Below, in pieces: positions 16,619-26,073 of a DNA stretch of 54,113 nucleotides. The position numbers and the translations under genes were made by a program. The stretch lies in the IMG/VR virus record IMGVR_UViG_3300027797_000037, positions 1-54,113 of that record; one strand, 5' to 3'. The stretch is from a virus. The notes beneath the pieces are model-generated. The model had not been told where the DNA came from. It ran no database searches and saw only the letters and a list, made by a program, of their open reading frames with translations. The stretch's first letter is position 1; every line of letters starts with the position of its first letter.

Positions 16619-16903
16619 CTATGCTTTGTAAAAAAGTTCCCCTGTAAAAGAAACTGGCTTACCCTTAACGTCAAGAGTTTCTCCAGCAACCATCTTTACT
16701 GACTTACGTGGGGTGTGTGCCAATACCTGTGCTTTAATCCAACGCTTGGCAGCACTGGCGTTCTTCCATGCTGAAATGCTCTCACGAACTACAGTGACAC
16801 TATCGTCACCGATAATTGAGAACTTTGTTAACCACGCTGATGCTTTTTCTGAAGGGTCTACTGAAATTGATGCTTCAACTTTAAATGTGTACTTCTTAGC
16901 CAT
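16619..16903 (-). CDS. Hypothetical small basic protein
   Basis: A 94-residue protein with alternating strands and one helix containing a WIKAQVLAHTPRKSV segment. It is basic overall. It overlaps the small membrane-protein gene by 8 bp and precedes the helicase loader by 18 bp. No family was recognised. Charge and context are compatible with nucleic-acid binding. Confidence 0.6.
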   Translation of the reverse strand: MAKKYTFKVEASISVDPSEKASAWLTKFSIIGDDSVTVVRESISAWKNASAAKRWIKAQVLAHTPRKSVKMVAGETLDVKGKPVSFTGELFYKA

Positions 16904-17039
16904 TGTTCTTCTCTTTCTCCTGTAGGTGTTTTATAGTATTACGTAGTTCCATGTTATCGCGCATAAATATCAAGATCAGAGTACCTGAACCAGCAAGTGC
17001 GATCATAATTGCAAGGAGTATTCCTGTATCTAAAATCAT
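16896..17039 (-). CDS. Small single-pass membrane protein (47 aa)
   Basis: The gene fills an otherwise empty gap. Its ATG (17039) overlaps the stop of the winged-helix gene as ATGA, and its end overlaps the next start by 8 bp. The product has one hydrophobic segment at about residues 7-25 (LLAIMIALAGSGTLILIF), then a charged helical tail with Lys and Glu. It could be a superinfection or holin-related peptide, or an anchor for replication proteins. Confidence 0.65.
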   Translation of the reverse strand: MILDTGILLAIMIALAGSGTLILIFMRDNMELRNTIKHLQEKEKNNG

Positions 17040-18007
17040 TGAGTTGCTCCTATTCGTTTTTCATAACGCTCTAATTGTGCACGACCAGAGAGCGAATTCT
17101 GGAACACACGACCGTCGCTGGCTGTGAGAGTGCCTGTCTTGACCGAAGTGTCTACTGGTGCGTTTACCTTTGTCAAACCAAGATTTTCACGAGCCTGATT
17201 CATCTTCTTGCCAAATGAGGCTAAATACTTTTTGTAAAGGAAAGGAGCCTCATCACCGATCTGCTCAAAATTTCTTTCATCCGCCAAAAACAAGCGAAGC
17301 AACTCAAGTTCGATTAAGGCTGTGGTTTGGTATTGCTTGCGGAACTTGCTGAGTGCCCCCGACAACTGTCGCACGTTAACGGTTCCTGGCAGGAGCGGGT
17401 AGCGTTTACCAACTCGATATGAGAATTCAGCAGCGACGTCCATTGGAGTCCACTCGTGCTCTGGTCGCTTTCCACGGGTCTTGGGGTCGTTTTTACGAAC
17501 CCTAGTCTGCGGAGCATCCCTTTCCTCAACAAGTCCGAAACCTGCAAGATTGTCACTGTCATCCTCGTATCTTCTCATAGGAACCTTTATCTCTTTCATT
17601 GAAACGGTTACGTTTCTAATATCTTTTAATTGATTACTATCTTGGCTATTAGGTACTAATGGCTTATTGGCTATATGGCTACGTAACTTATAGTCACGTG
17701 AGGTGTGGACATTTGAGGCCCCAATCTCTTGGGCTTCTGCAGGCCCACTTGGGCTTGTAATGTCCAGCACATCTTTGCCATGGTATCCATTGGCTCTTTT
17801 GGTCTTAGATCTCTTAATAAACCCAGCCTCTTCCAAGGCTAGGAGGCCTCTACGGACCGTCTTCTCGGTCACGTTGCCAGTCTGAGTACCCAACAAGGTA
17901 TTTGTGGTCTCTAAACGGCCTTCAGAGCCCGCTAAATGGCATATGGTGGCCAAGAGTCGGAACTGAAAATCGGTTAAATTGGAAGAATACGCCTCTGGAG
18001 GCATCAT
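17036..18007 (-). CDS. Winged-helix protein, candidate replication initiator
   Basis: The 323-residue protein starts with a winged helix-turn-helix: LTDFQFRLLATICHL, then TEKTVRRGLLALEEAGFIKR (about 48-67). The middle is charged and low in complexity. The C-terminal 120 residues are helical, with YPLLPGTVNVRQLSGALSKFRKQYQ. This layout resembles DnaD- or RepO-like initiators that bind an origin and recruit a helicase loader. It is the first gene of the loader-helicase-primase run. Alternatively it is a transcription factor. Confidence 0.7.
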   Translation of the reverse strand: MMPPEAYSSNLTDFQFRLLATICHLAGSEGRLETTNTLLGTQTGNVTEKTVRRGLLALEEAGFIKRSKTKRANGYHGKDVLDITSPSGPAEAQEIGASNVHTSRDYKLRSHIANKPLVPNSQDSNQLKDIRNVTVSMKEIKVPMRRYEDDSDNLAGFGLVEERDAPQTRVRKNDPKTRGKRPEHEWTPMDVAAEFSYRVGKRYPLLPGTVNVRQLSGALSKFRKQYQTTALIELELLRLFLADERNFEQIGDEAPFLYKKYLASFGKKMNQARENLGLTKVNAPVDTSVKTGTLTASDGRVFQNSLSGRAQLERYEKRIGATQ

Positions 18008-18588
18008 GGGCTGTCGTCAAAAGGTGAGATGTCTTTTGAGTCCCTGTCCTCCTCTAAGCGTTCACGTATAGTCTCAGTCAAGATGTCCATAACCGCAGAG
18101 GTTACATAGGCAGTGATGCTCTCAGCAAATAGCGCCAGACTGTTGACCATTACCACGTGAAGGTCTTCTGTCCTAAAATCATCGTCTTCATAGTCAATCT
18201 CAATCAGATCAAGTCCGTCACTAATGTCCCACGTGTCTAACCCGTAGTCTTCAAGTGAGTGCAGGACTGTGTGAATTTCGTCGCTGTCATCCCAAACAAC
18301 TCCTAATACGTCCCCAACATTTACTTTCCTTATTACTTCCTTTATTGGGTTTGTGCAAAAAGTTACGTCGTCGTGGTCGCTGGCATACTCGTCATATCCA
18401 GCCTCTTCTGAGAAAAAGAGTTGATAATTTCCAGTGCCCAAAACTGCGTGCATCGCTGACTTTGCAAACATCCCATACTCAAGGATTGGTATTAAAAATT
18501 CTGATCCTGGGTACTTAACCTGTAACTCTTTTATGGCTTTTGTTACATCAACTTCCGCGTTAAAACTTACAAGAATAATCTTCTTCAT
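18004..18588 (-). CDS. Hypothetical acidic protein
   Basis: A 194-residue protein with strongly acidic patches. It starts with a KKIILVSFNAEVD strand, and around residue 95 has VLGVVWDDSDEIHTVLHSLEDYGLDTWDISDGLDLIEID. The alternating strand and helix pattern suggests a Rossmann-like fold. It overlaps the winged-helix gene by 4 bp. I do not recognise the family. Confidence 0.6.
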   Translation of the reverse strand: MKKIILVSFNAEVDVTKAIKELQVKYPGSEFLIPILEYGMFAKSAMHAVLGTGNYQLFFSEEAGYDEYASDHDDVTFCTNPIKEVIRKVNVGDVLGVVWDDSDEIHTVLHSLEDYGLDTWDISDGLDLIEIDYEDDDFRTEDLHVVMVNSLALFAESITAYVTSAVMDILTETIRERLEEDRDSKDISPFDDSP

Positions 18589-18860
18589 TACAAGCCCCCT
18601 AAACGAGGGACTCTTGTAACGGTAGGCTTATTCAAGTACTTACTGATAAGTATTGAAACTAATGTGGCAGCAGGTACAACGACTAATAATTTAATGTCGT
18701 CTACACCCAACAAATATAGGGCACCAGTATTTAACGGTAATGTGAGGAATTTGTTTAAAACAGAGATTCCAAAAAAATCTATTGTGATTAAGTTTATAAA
18801 CTCAACCAAATATCCAACAGCGGCTCCTGCAATGATTATCGATATAAGTAGGTCAGTCAT
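18588..18860 (-). CDS. Membrane protein, possible holin
   Basis: The ATG at 18860 is preferred; a TTG at 18896 would run into the upstream gene. The 90-residue product has a hydrophobic segment at residues 3-25, a second hydrophobic region at about 40-80, and a basic tail. Directly following the tail module, it is a candidate holin or other host-membrane effector. No recognisable holin family motif is present. Confidence 0.55.
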   Translation of the reverse strand: MTDLLISIIIAGAAVGYLVEFINLITIDFFGISVLNKFLTLPLNTGALYLLGVDDIKLLVVVPAATLVSILISKYLNKPTVTRVPRLGGL

Positions 18861-18870
18861 GACCCAGATA

Positions 18871-20865
18871 CTACACCTGGTTGCTTGTGTACTCAACTTC
18901 TTCTAGGCTTCTAATTCTCCACACAGAGTTCATTGGAAGCCAAGAAATTAGGGTGTCTGCCAATCGTGCAATTTTGGTTGGCTTGTTGTAGTACATGTGG
19001 GTAAACGATGCGCTTGGTGTTCCTTCCCAAAAAGCCCCGATGTCTACAGGAAGATCTCCGTCAAAATACTCTGTGCCTTTTAACCCAATAACGCCAAATT
19101 CTTCAAGGTCTGTAGCAGGGTTTACTGAGGGGCCATACACAGCAACCCCTCCTTTTTCAAATTGAACACAGTCAATAAACACACTAGTAGAAGTTCCTTG
19201 AATAGAAAATGATGGGGTTACTGTTATGTCTGTCAAGTCGTTAGGAAGTACTTTGCTGACGTAACAACGTTGCCACTCACCCTCAGTTGAGGGAAACGTC
19301 GAGTAAGTGACTGATGTCCCAGACGTTATTGTGACTGTAACGTCAACGTCAGAGTTTACGTACGCAGACAAGGTGTAATACTTTCCTGGAACTAACCCAT
19401 CTTCAATTGTCAAAGGGTTTGCTTCTAAAACCCAATCTGTACCTGAGATTTTTGCAGAGTATGCGCCAGTATGGGCATCGTCTGGGATATTTGGATCTCT
19501 TGTCAATGTTCCATCAGTTAAAGTCCAGTTAGTTGCATCCTCTTCAAATGAAGGATTTAAAACAAAATTAGTTTTATTAGGGGTAAGAAATACGTCGACT
19601 GCTCGTGCCTCATCAAACGCAGCAACTGTTCCTGGTTGAAAACATATTTGGTCAATGTAGTAGGTGCCTGATGCAGAGTAACTAATCTCTAGGGAAGCAT
19701 AAGCCGACAATAACGGAGAAGTAACAGCAAAGTCACTTCTACTCCAAACAGATCCCGCAGTTGCTGGAGTTGAAGTACTGGTTGAAATTAATACGCCTTT
19801 TATATTAAACCATTTAATCACAATTCCAATAGTGCCATCACTTCCAGGAGATTTTTTCTGTAAGGAGACAACGTAATCTGTGTCTTCTTTTACTGGAACT
19901 CCTCTGCGAATCGGGTTTGTAGTTCCATTTACCATTTTGCCAGCACCAGAACTACCTACAATTTTACAAGCATGCGTAGTATCTACAGCGTTCACATGTG
20001 GTTCAGGAACCTGCTCTATTGAAGAAGATAAAGTTGCGGTTGAAGATACCCAGTTTCCTACTCCTCTGTAAAAAGTAGAGTCTTGAAAAGTAAGCATAAG
20101 ATTTGTGGACACAGTGATAACTGGTGCATAACTTGTTAGTGACTCTACGTACGTGGACAATCCAATTGGGATTCCTTTATTTTTGTACAAAAACAATGCT
20201 TCTCTAACAAGTACTTTTTGATTTTTAATTGGTATTCCTGATTCTGAAGGTAAACCTAACGCACGTGTTTGATTTCGTAGCAGTGAAAAAGGAATTTCAT
20301 CTTGTGACCGTTGCGGCAACATTGCGTCTGCATAGGTTAACAATTGTTCGTGCGTAAAAGAAAACCCATCTAAAAATAATGCTAAATCAGAGTCTGTGTT
20401 TACAGTTCCAAGTGGGCTTTGCTCGTCGCTTGTATAAACTCTAGGAAGTATATCTAACAACTTTTTTTGAGTCTCATGGTTACTTGGAATTAGATCATTA
20501 ACTTCACCTGCTTTTACCCAAATATTTTGATCAGTAAACAACCACATAGTGTAGTAAACCTGTTTACCTGACATTAAAGGAATTGAATCAGGGTTTTCAA
20601 ACCCATCATCAAACTCTTGTTTAAAAACTGTTCCTTCTGTTGCATACTTTTCCCATACAATAACCCCGTCTTCAGAATTTTCAGAAAAACCATTTTGATT
20701 TCTGGTTAATCTAATCCTAGTAAATTCTCCAGCAGGATCTTGCCAAGTTACCGCAACTTCTGTAAACGAGACAACAGTTGAACGCATTGGTTCAACAGAG
20801 TAAGAAAGTTTTGGTGCATCACCGTACGTGTTTGTACTATAGATAAAATTGCCGTATTTAGCCAT
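18871..20865 (-). CDS. gpI-like baseplate/tail protein with carbohydrate-binding-like domains
   Basis: Residues about 130-270 (LLDILPRVYTSDEQSPLG through the FLYKNKGIPIGLSTYVESLTSY segment) fit the phage tail protein I family of baseplate-fibre connectors. Residues about 285-420 and 440-575 form two similar beta-sandwich domains with GNW, SYSASGTYYIDQICFQPG and FIDCVQFEKGG motifs. These resemble carbohydrate-binding module family 4/9 repeats. The protein likely joins the baseplate to cell-surface glycans. It ends the tail module. Confidence 0.75.
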   Translation of the reverse strand: MAKYGNFIYSTNTYGDAPKLSYSVEPMRSTVVSFTEVAVTWQDPAGEFTRIRLTRNQNGFSENSEDGVIVWEKYATEGTVFKQEFDDGFENPDSIPLMSGKQVYYTMWLFTDQNIWVKAGEVNDLIPSNHETQKKLLDILPRVYTSDEQSPLGTVNTDSDLALFLDGFSFTHEQLLTYADAMLPQRSQDEIPFSLLRNQTRALGLPSESGIPIKNQKVLVREALFLYKNKGIPIGLSTYVESLTSYAPVITVSTNLMLTFQDSTFYRGVGNWVSSTATLSSSIEQVPEPHVNAVDTTHACKIVGSSGAGKMVNGTTNPIRRGVPVKEDTDYVVSLQKKSPGSDGTIGIVIKWFNIKGVLISTSTSTPATAGSVWSRSDFAVTSPLLSAYASLEISYSASGTYYIDQICFQPGTVAAFDEARAVDVFLTPNKTNFVLNPSFEEDATNWTLTDGTLTRDPNIPDDAHTGAYSAKISGTDWVLEANPLTIEDGLVPGKYYTLSAYVNSDVDVTVTITSGTSVTYSTFPSTEGEWQRCYVSKVLPNDLTDITVTPSFSIQGTSTSVFIDCVQFEKGGVAVYGPSVNPATDLEEFGVIGLKGTEYFDGDLPVDIGAFWEGTPSASFTHMYYNKPTKIARLADTLISWLPMNSVWRIRSLEEVEYTSNQV

Positions 20866-20878
20866 TTGTTACTACTCC

Positions 20879-21268
20879 TTATGATGCAGCAAGATCGCCT
20901 GTAAGTGCCCATTCATTAGCAGCGATTTTAATGAGTGAAACTTCAGCGTATTGTCCTGAGATCTTTACGTAACTTGATCTAGACCTCAAGGTTACTCCAA
21001 CAGCAGCAGTAACTGATACTGCGCCTGATCCTTTTTGAAAAAGAACAAAGGTTTGACCAATTGTAAAGTTGTAAGTAGTTTCTGCAGGTACTGTTACCGT
21101 TACAGCAGATCCGCTTGTAAAAACAACTTCTTTTCCAGCGTCTGCTTCTGCCAAGGTGTACGACGTTCCTGAGACTGTTTGAATACCTCGTTGACTAGAT
21201 CCTGCAACAGAAACTGCTAAATCAACCCATTCTGATCCTGTATAAACTTGCGCTGATTTATAAGCCAT
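20879..21268 (-). CDS. Beta-rich virion protein, paralogue of the protein at 37880
   Basis: A 129-residue protein composed largely of Val, Thr, Ser and Ala. Its C-terminal half (FTIGQTFVLFQKGSGAVSVT, a VTLRS segment, ending in WALTGDLAAS) aligns with the C-terminus of the gene at 37880-38245. Such modules are common in phage fibre and decoration proteins. It lies between a fibre gene and the gpI-like gene. Confidence 0.7.
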   Translation of the reverse strand: MAYKSAQVYTGSEWVDLAVSVAGSSQRGIQTVSGTSYTLAEADAGKEVVFTSGSAVTVTVPAETTYNFTIGQTFVLFQKGSGAVSVTAAVGVTLRSRSSYVKISGQYAEVSLIKIAANEWALTGDLAAS

Positions 21269-22020
21269 TACATTCCTCCTAAAAGAAAGGGACTAAGAAG
21301 GTCAGTTACTGAGTCAACAGGTACTGAGATAGAAACATTTGCAGAGCCATCAAAAGATGTTCCGTTAATAGTTCTTGCAGTGGCTAATTTTGTAGCAGTG
21401 GCAGCATTGCCTGGAATATCAGAAGACCAAGTTGTTGCATAGTTGGTTCCAGAACTTTTTGCTAAAACTTGACCAGTTGTACCGCCTGCAGGGACAGTAG
21501 CAGCCTCAGCAATAACTCCAGGGGTAGAGGTAGAGTTAACCCAAATTGTTCCAGCGGGAACAGAAGATGGCTGAGTAGACGCGTAGACTACGGGTACTAC
21601 TTGCTTACCACTTGTGTACAAGTTTCCAGCAGCGTCCACTTTAGAAACCACTGTTCCAGCAGATGTTTGAAACTCAACGAGTGAGGCTGTTTGGCTACTA
21701 ACTGCCTTAACTATTAGGCTAGTAGAGGTAGTGGCGGTACTTTGGATCGTGCTTCCGCCATCAGCCTGGACGTAGTTAGCATAAACTTCGCCTAAACCAA
21801 ATTCAATGTTTTCTAAACGGTCTTTTAACGAGTTCCAAACGGTCACTGTTTGATCAAACTCACCGTTCCAGTCACTGCTTGTACTGATATAGGTTCCCAA
21901 GTTTACTTCAAGTGCAAGAACTTCAGTTTGAAGAGTGTTGATGTGCTCTGCCACAACTGTGTCAGTAAAGTCAATTTTATCAATTAACAAATTTGCTGGT
22001 GGGGTGCCTGGATAACCCAT
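21268..22020 (-). CDS. Short tail fibre protein
   Basis: The 250-residue protein has an N-terminal coiled region, a beta-rich shaft, and a fibre-type C-terminal motif: NAATATKLATARTINGTSFD followed by SANVSISV. This sequence recurs in many phage tail fibres near the receptor-binding tip. A GGTTGQVLAKSSGTNYATTW segment is also typical. It starts after AAAGGAAG and precedes the beta-rich small protein. Confidence 0.8.
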   Translation of the reverse strand: MGYPGTPPANLLIDKIDFTDTVVAEHINTLQTEVLALEVNLGTYISTSSDWNGEFDQTVTVWNSLKDRLENIEFGLGEVYANYVQADGGSTIQSTATTSTSLIVKAVSSQTASLVEFQTSAGTVVSKVDAAGNLYTSGKQVVPVVYASTQPSSVPAGTIWVNSTSTPGVIAEAATVPAGGTTGQVLAKSSGTNYATTWSSDIPGNAATATKLATARTINGTSFDGSANVSISVPVDSVTDLLSPFLLGGM

Positions 22021-22080
22021 GTGTGACTTCCTTTCAAACCGTAATGCTCTATTTTCGTTGGTTTACGCTTTAATTACTTG

Positions 22081-22557
22081 CTAAACCCCGTGGGTATGTC
22101 CAATTGCTGCTTTTCCAGGCATTTGTGACTCTAAAGATGTGATGCGCTCTTCGTGATTTTTAAGTTTGTTTGCCATTAATAGGAGAGTGTCAGTCAGGTC
22201 AACTTCCATAGTTCCATCAGGCATTGCATTTATTTTTAAATACGGAGTTAGAGCAGTAATAACTATTGAGTTTTGTAATGGTTTTACATAAATCTGTTTG
22301 TTATCCCCTTGATTTTTTCCAAAAACCCCAAGCCACATAGGGTAGTCAGGATCCCCACCAATATAGATAACCCAAACACCTTGACCAATTACGGGGGGCT
22401 CTGTGTGGATACTGGAAGGTTCGGAAGGCCAAACCCACCCTGTAACTTCGTTTCCAGTAGTTTGTACTTGAAGCCTTAACCTACGAAGGTTTTCAGGGTC
22501 TTTATTGTCCCTAACAGTGGCTCTGTATATTCCAGTAAACTTTTTAGAGTCATCCAC
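22081..22557 (-). CDS. Baseplate spike / gpV-like OB-fold protein
   Basis: A 158-residue protein with an N-terminal OB-fold region (DPENLRRLRLQVQ, a WVWPSEP segment and PVIGQGVWVIYIGGD) typical of gp5/gpV spike proteins. A short beta shaft follows. The C-terminus ends in IGHTHGV (152-158), matching the HxH metal-binding tip of P2 gpV-like spikes. It would form the trimeric membrane-puncturing tip. It follows the baseplate J gene. Confidence 0.82.
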   Translation of the reverse strand: MDDSKKFTGIYRATVRDNKDPENLRRLRLQVQTTGNEVTGWVWPSEPSSIHTEPPVIGQGVWVIYIGGDPDYPMWLGVFGKNQGDNKQIYVKPLQNSIVITALTPYLKINAMPDGTMEVDLTDTLLLMANKLKNHEERITSLESQMPGKAAIGHTHGV

Positions 22558-24137
22558 TACACAGCGCCAATGTTTACGTTTGCTTCTTGAAAACGAAATA
22601 TTTCTCCTGGCAAACCTTCTAAGGTCAATACCCCTGATCCTCCTTCGCGGTGAAGGTCTACCACACGAACATTTTTTACGCCCCTAGCAGTTTGCAAAGT
22701 TGCTTCAATGTGTTGTGGGGGTATGGTCTGTTCAAAAAACATTCCTGAATAACCATAAACGTCTAAAAGTTTTCTTTTAATATTGGCAGTAACTTCAGTA
22801 GCAGTATATTGTCTTTGTTTTTCAAATAAAATACTGATTATCGCATCAACGTATGTTGGGGGTGCAACAGTTACAGTTGTACCTATTAGTAATTTACTTG
22901 TTTCAGGTGACCCATTTAAAAAGTCTTCTAAGTCTTCTTTTAAATTAAGCCATCCAATTGTAGGTTCTCCTTCTGAATCTAACCCAGGAGCCAAGTCTTG
23001 GTCATCCGCATCTACGTTTGGTGCGATGTACAAGGTAACGGAAGTCCAAACGTCTGCAGTTGCGTTTGCTTTAGATACTCCGTTTCCACTTGTTGGAACT
23101 CCTAATGCTAAATCTGCATAATCTTGTAAAGTAACCGCTCTATTATTTGCCCGTAGATTTAATGGCGCATTAAAACGGATCTGCTCTGTTGATTCAGGGC
23201 TAGACCCTCCAACACCTACAGCAGAGTTTGTTACTGTAATGCTTGATTGAATTGCTGTTGTTTCGGCATCACTTAATCCTGGTATGTAAACAATTTCGTT
23301 TAAAACGTTTACTTTTACGTTTCCAATATTTCCGCCACCAATAGTGTACTTTGCACGTATTTCTGAATACAGGGTAGGAATTGAACCCGATACTCCGTCT
23401 CCAAAATTTACGTAAACAATGTCGTCTTCGTCAGTAAAAGATGAAAACACTAAATCATTTGGGCCGTAATCAAAGAGGTGCTGTACACCTTCCCATTTAA
23501 CAAACTCAGTTCCTTCTTGCACATAGATTTCGATACTTCCATTGATAACAGGTACTTCCCCAAGTTCAAACAACATATTAGGTATTCCTGCTGACGTACC
23601 AATTAATTCTCCGTCGCTAGTTGCGTTGTCTGCAACATGCACTACTGACCGACCATGTAAACCTAAGACAGTGGCAGTACCTGGAATACCATCTTCTTGA
23701 GCGTAAATGTACGCATCACCTGATGTTGTAAACATTACTGTTTGAACGGTATCACCAATCTTTATTTCTCCAGAGACAATAGTGCCGTCTGGTATTGTTA
23801 CATTTGTTGTAGAACTGTTTGAAAAAGTTAAAGTAGTTGTACTTTGACTGTAACCTGCTGGGGAATAACCAAAAGTTTGAGCAAGATTTAAAACGCTACG
23901 TCTTTGAGTAGCGGTTCCAATAAATGCCTCGTTAGCCGTACGATCAATGTAATACGCCATTAGATCGCCAAGATAAGCAAATGCCTCTATTAACGCTACG
24001 CCAAAATCAGCGGCGTCGTCCCCAGTCCAATCGGGTATGCGAGCCTTAACACGTGCAATTAGATCTTCTCTAATTGAGTAAAAATCTTTACTTGTGTAGT
24101 CTACTGAAATTGGAATTGACGATGCTGCAGATGTCAT
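22557..24137 (-). CDS. Baseplate wedge protein J (gp47-like)
   Basis: The 526-residue protein starts with an IPISVDYTSKDFYSIREDL segment and a GDLMAYYIDRTANEAFIGTATQRRSV region, both characteristic of baseplate J/gp47 family N-termini. Later NNRAVTLQDYADLALG and repeated beta-strand domains continue the match. It forms baseplate wedges that trigger sheath contraction. It overlaps the gp25-like gene at its start. Confidence 0.92.
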   Translation of the reverse strand: MTSAASSIPISVDYTSKDFYSIREDLIARVKARIPDWTGDDAADFGVALIEAFAYLGDLMAYYIDRTANEAFIGTATQRRSVLNLAQTFGYSPAGYSQSTTTLTFSNSSTTNVTIPDGTIVSGEIKIGDTVQTVMFTTSGDAYIYAQEDGIPGTATVLGLHGRSVVHVADNATSDGELIGTSAGIPNMLFELGEVPVINGSIEIYVQEGTEFVKWEGVQHLFDYGPNDLVFSSFTDEDDIVYVNFGDGVSGSIPTLYSEIRAKYTIGGGNIGNVKVNVLNEIVYIPGLSDAETTAIQSSITVTNSAVGVGGSSPESTEQIRFNAPLNLRANNRAVTLQDYADLALGVPTSGNGVSKANATADVWTSVTLYIAPNVDADDQDLAPGLDSEGEPTIGWLNLKEDLEDFLNGSPETSKLLIGTTVTVAPPTYVDAIISILFEKQRQYTATEVTANIKRKLLDVYGYSGMFFEQTIPPQHIEATLQTARGVKNVRVVDLHREGGSGVLTLEGLPGEIFRFQEANVNIGAV

Positions 24138-24541
24138 GATGAGATCTCCTCATAAAATGGGTTAGTTGAATCTATGATTAAAAATCCTATTTCCGTGTTT
24201 ACTTCTTTTTTGTCTGGAAGCGAATAGGTTATTAGAACCTTTATCTCTCCTGAAACATCGTCAGGTGTTACTGTAACATCCCCCAGTTCTAACGCCGAAA
24301 GCCATTCAGGAAATGCTTGTTCTATAGTGTTTTGTATTTCTACGCTTGCGATATCTTGGTTATTAAATATAGTAAAAGGAATGTTAGTACCAAAGTCTGG
24401 CTGCATTACGCGCTCTCGAAGAGCGGTTCCAATAACCGACCTAACCCGATCTCCCCAAAATTTTTGTGGCGTCTCTGCTTTGGCAATATTTCCAAAAGAG
24501 TCAAGTGAAAAGGGTAAAGAAATTGCCGATTGTGTGTTCAT
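24134..24541 (-). CDS. Baseplate wedge protein gp25/W-like
   Basis: The ATG at 24541 forms ATGA with the hub-gene stop and has AAGGTGG upstream; a GTG at 24553 is also in frame. The protein of about 135 residues carries ALRERVMQPDFGTNIPFTIFNN and an IEQAFPEWL helix. These are hallmark segments of the gp25/gpW wedge family, including the conserved E-P-x-FG-like motif. It anchors the first sheath ring to the baseplate. Confidence 0.9.
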   Translation of the reverse strand: MNTQSAISLPFSLDSFGNIAKAETPQKFWGDRVRSVIGTALRERVMQPDFGTNIPFTIFNNQDIASVEIQNTIEQAFPEWLSALELGDVTVTPDDVSGEIKVLITYSLPDKKEVNTEIGFLIIDSTNPFYEEISS

Positions 24542-25788
24542 CTGTTTACCCACCTTCTTGGAGTTACGTTAAACCCAGAGTCTGTTTGAGAAATCATGGC
24601 TGCTTGTGCTGTTAGTTTAGTATAACTTGCTCTGGTTGTGGTCCCTGTCCCTTCATCCGATAGGTCCATGGTTGGAATTAACGCCGCCTTGCTTGGTCTC
24701 ATACTGCTGGCTTTGTTTCCATGCGTACCATCTGTCATGCAAGTAAACTCAACGCTGTAACGACCATCAAAACTAACAAAATGAATTACCTTTTTAATAA
24801 CCCAAAAACCATCTGAGTTTCCTTTAGTTCCAGAGACATGGACAGTTCTGTAGGGAGCCATACGTGGGTCCCCTTGCCCGTTCCCTTGAGCCTCCATAGA
24901 AAATCTAGATAGTTCTGCTTTGGCTTTTGCAATCAATTCGGCAGCATTTTTATTTCCAGAGTTTGTTGTTGGTAAAGTTTCAGAAAAAAGTGGATCTTTT
25001 GTTTTGTTGCGTAGTTGTTTACCCGTTTTAGTTGCAGAGGAAGTACTTGAGTATTGTTTTCCAGTTACAGGATCAATACCATTTATAGTTTTATAATTTC
25101 TAGAATTTGAGTCTGTATCAAAATGATCTCCAATTTTTGGTACAAAAAGGTCTAATGTTTGTGAATCAGGGTTATTGTACTGTGTAGTGTAGTTATTGTT
25201 TATAGAAAGAATTGGAATAGCAGACATATGTTTATTAATCATAATATCTAAAGGATGAAAATGTAACTCTGTACCGTGTACTTGACAAACATAACCTACT
25301 TTTGAAGCAAGTTCTTGTAATTTTTCCCAATAAGTATGGCCCGACAAAGATTGTTGACTAAAACGTAATGGGTGATTTGTAACTACTGGTTTTAGTCTAA
25401 ACTTTTTTGCAATTTCAATTGCAATTTCAGATGCAGTTTTATTTACCCATATTTTAGATCCGCCCTCTTTCAAAGGAAAAGAAGCACCAACAACTGTAAT
25501 TACAACAAAGTTTTCTAAAGCCTGACTTGAACGCATAGAAACGCTGTGAACGTAGCCAAAAAACTTTCCTTTTGTTTTATCGTTGTTCCATATAATTGAA
25601 ACTGGAGTTCCAGTTTTTAAGGCTTTAAAATAAAAGTCTCTTCCTTGAGCGTACCTAAGTTCCACAACGTCGTGTTTTCCAACCTCTTGATGAAGTTTAA
25701 AGTTGTAAACAGGAACATTAAAACTTGGAAAATCTGGATACGTTACTGAAATAGATGAGGTTATTCTGTTTTGGGTTTGTCTAATCAC
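24538..25788 (-). CDS. Baseplate hub protein (gp27/gpD-like)
   Basis: The 416-residue protein has an N-terminal beta domain (FNVPVYNFKLHQEVGKHDVVEL, then GKFFGYVHSVS). This is followed by a TASEIAIEIAKKFRL and SLSGHTYWEKLQELASKVGYV segment. The order fits the gpD/VgrG-like hub fold. A disordered Ser/Thr/Lys linker lies near residues 240-290. It forms the trimeric hub between tube and spike. It precedes the gp25-like gene. Confidence 0.82.
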   Translation of the reverse strand: MIRQTQNRITSSISVTYPDFPSFNVPVYNFKLHQEVGKHDVVELRYAQGRDFYFKALKTGTPVSIIWNNDKTKGKFFGYVHSVSMRSSQALENFVVITVVGASFPLKEGGSKIWVNKTASEIAIEIAKKFRLKPVVTNHPLRFSQQSLSGHTYWEKLQELASKVGYVCQVHGTELHFHPLDIMINKHMSAIPILSINNNYTTQYNNPDSQTLDLFVPKIGDHFDTDSNSRNYKTINGIDPVTGKQYSSTSSATKTGKQLRNKTKDPLFSETLPTTNSGNKNAAELIAKAKAELSRFSMEAQGNGQGDPRMAPYRTVHVSGTKGNSDGFWVIKKVIHFVSFDGRYSVEFTCMTDGTHGNKASSMRPSKAALIPTMDLSDEGTGTTTRASYTKLTAQAAMISQTDSGFNVTPRRWVNR

Positions 25789-26065
25789 GAGGAATCCTAA
25801 TCTTTGTTCCTATTGAAATATTAAATGGGTCAAGAATGTCTGGATTTATATCCATAAGATTCCACCATAAATCCGCACGCCCCATGTATTCTAAAGCCAC
25901 AAGATCAATGCGGTCTGTTTCTACCCAGGTGTGATAAGTAAAAGGAGTACTGTAAGAAGGCCATTGACGAAAAACAGTTTTTTTGTACTTACCATCACGA
26001 GCATCATAAGCAGTAAAGCGAACACTTCCATCTTCAGCGTATCTGCTGTCATAAAAAATAGTCAT
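25781..26065 (-). CDS. Tail protein X / LysM-like baseplate protein
   Basis: A 94-residue protein whose second half (TDRIDLVALEYMGRADLWWNLMDINPDILDPFNISIGTKIRIP) has the LysM-like pattern of tail protein X and T4 gp53. It probably stabilises the hub or anchors to peptidoglycan. It lies between the CIS-tube-like protein and the hub gene, as in many contractile injection systems. Confidence 0.85.
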   Translation of the reverse strand: MTIFYDSRYAEDGSVRFTAYDARDGKYKKTVFRQWPSYSTPFTYHTWVETDRIDLVALEYMGRADLWWNLMDINPDILDPFNISIGTKIRIPRD

Positions 26066-26073
26066 AACATCCT

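Noticed and set aside
22021-22080. Gap before the spike gene as a terminator
   Set aside because: Only a 5-bp AAACC/GGTTT pairing with a long loop is visible, too weak to call.
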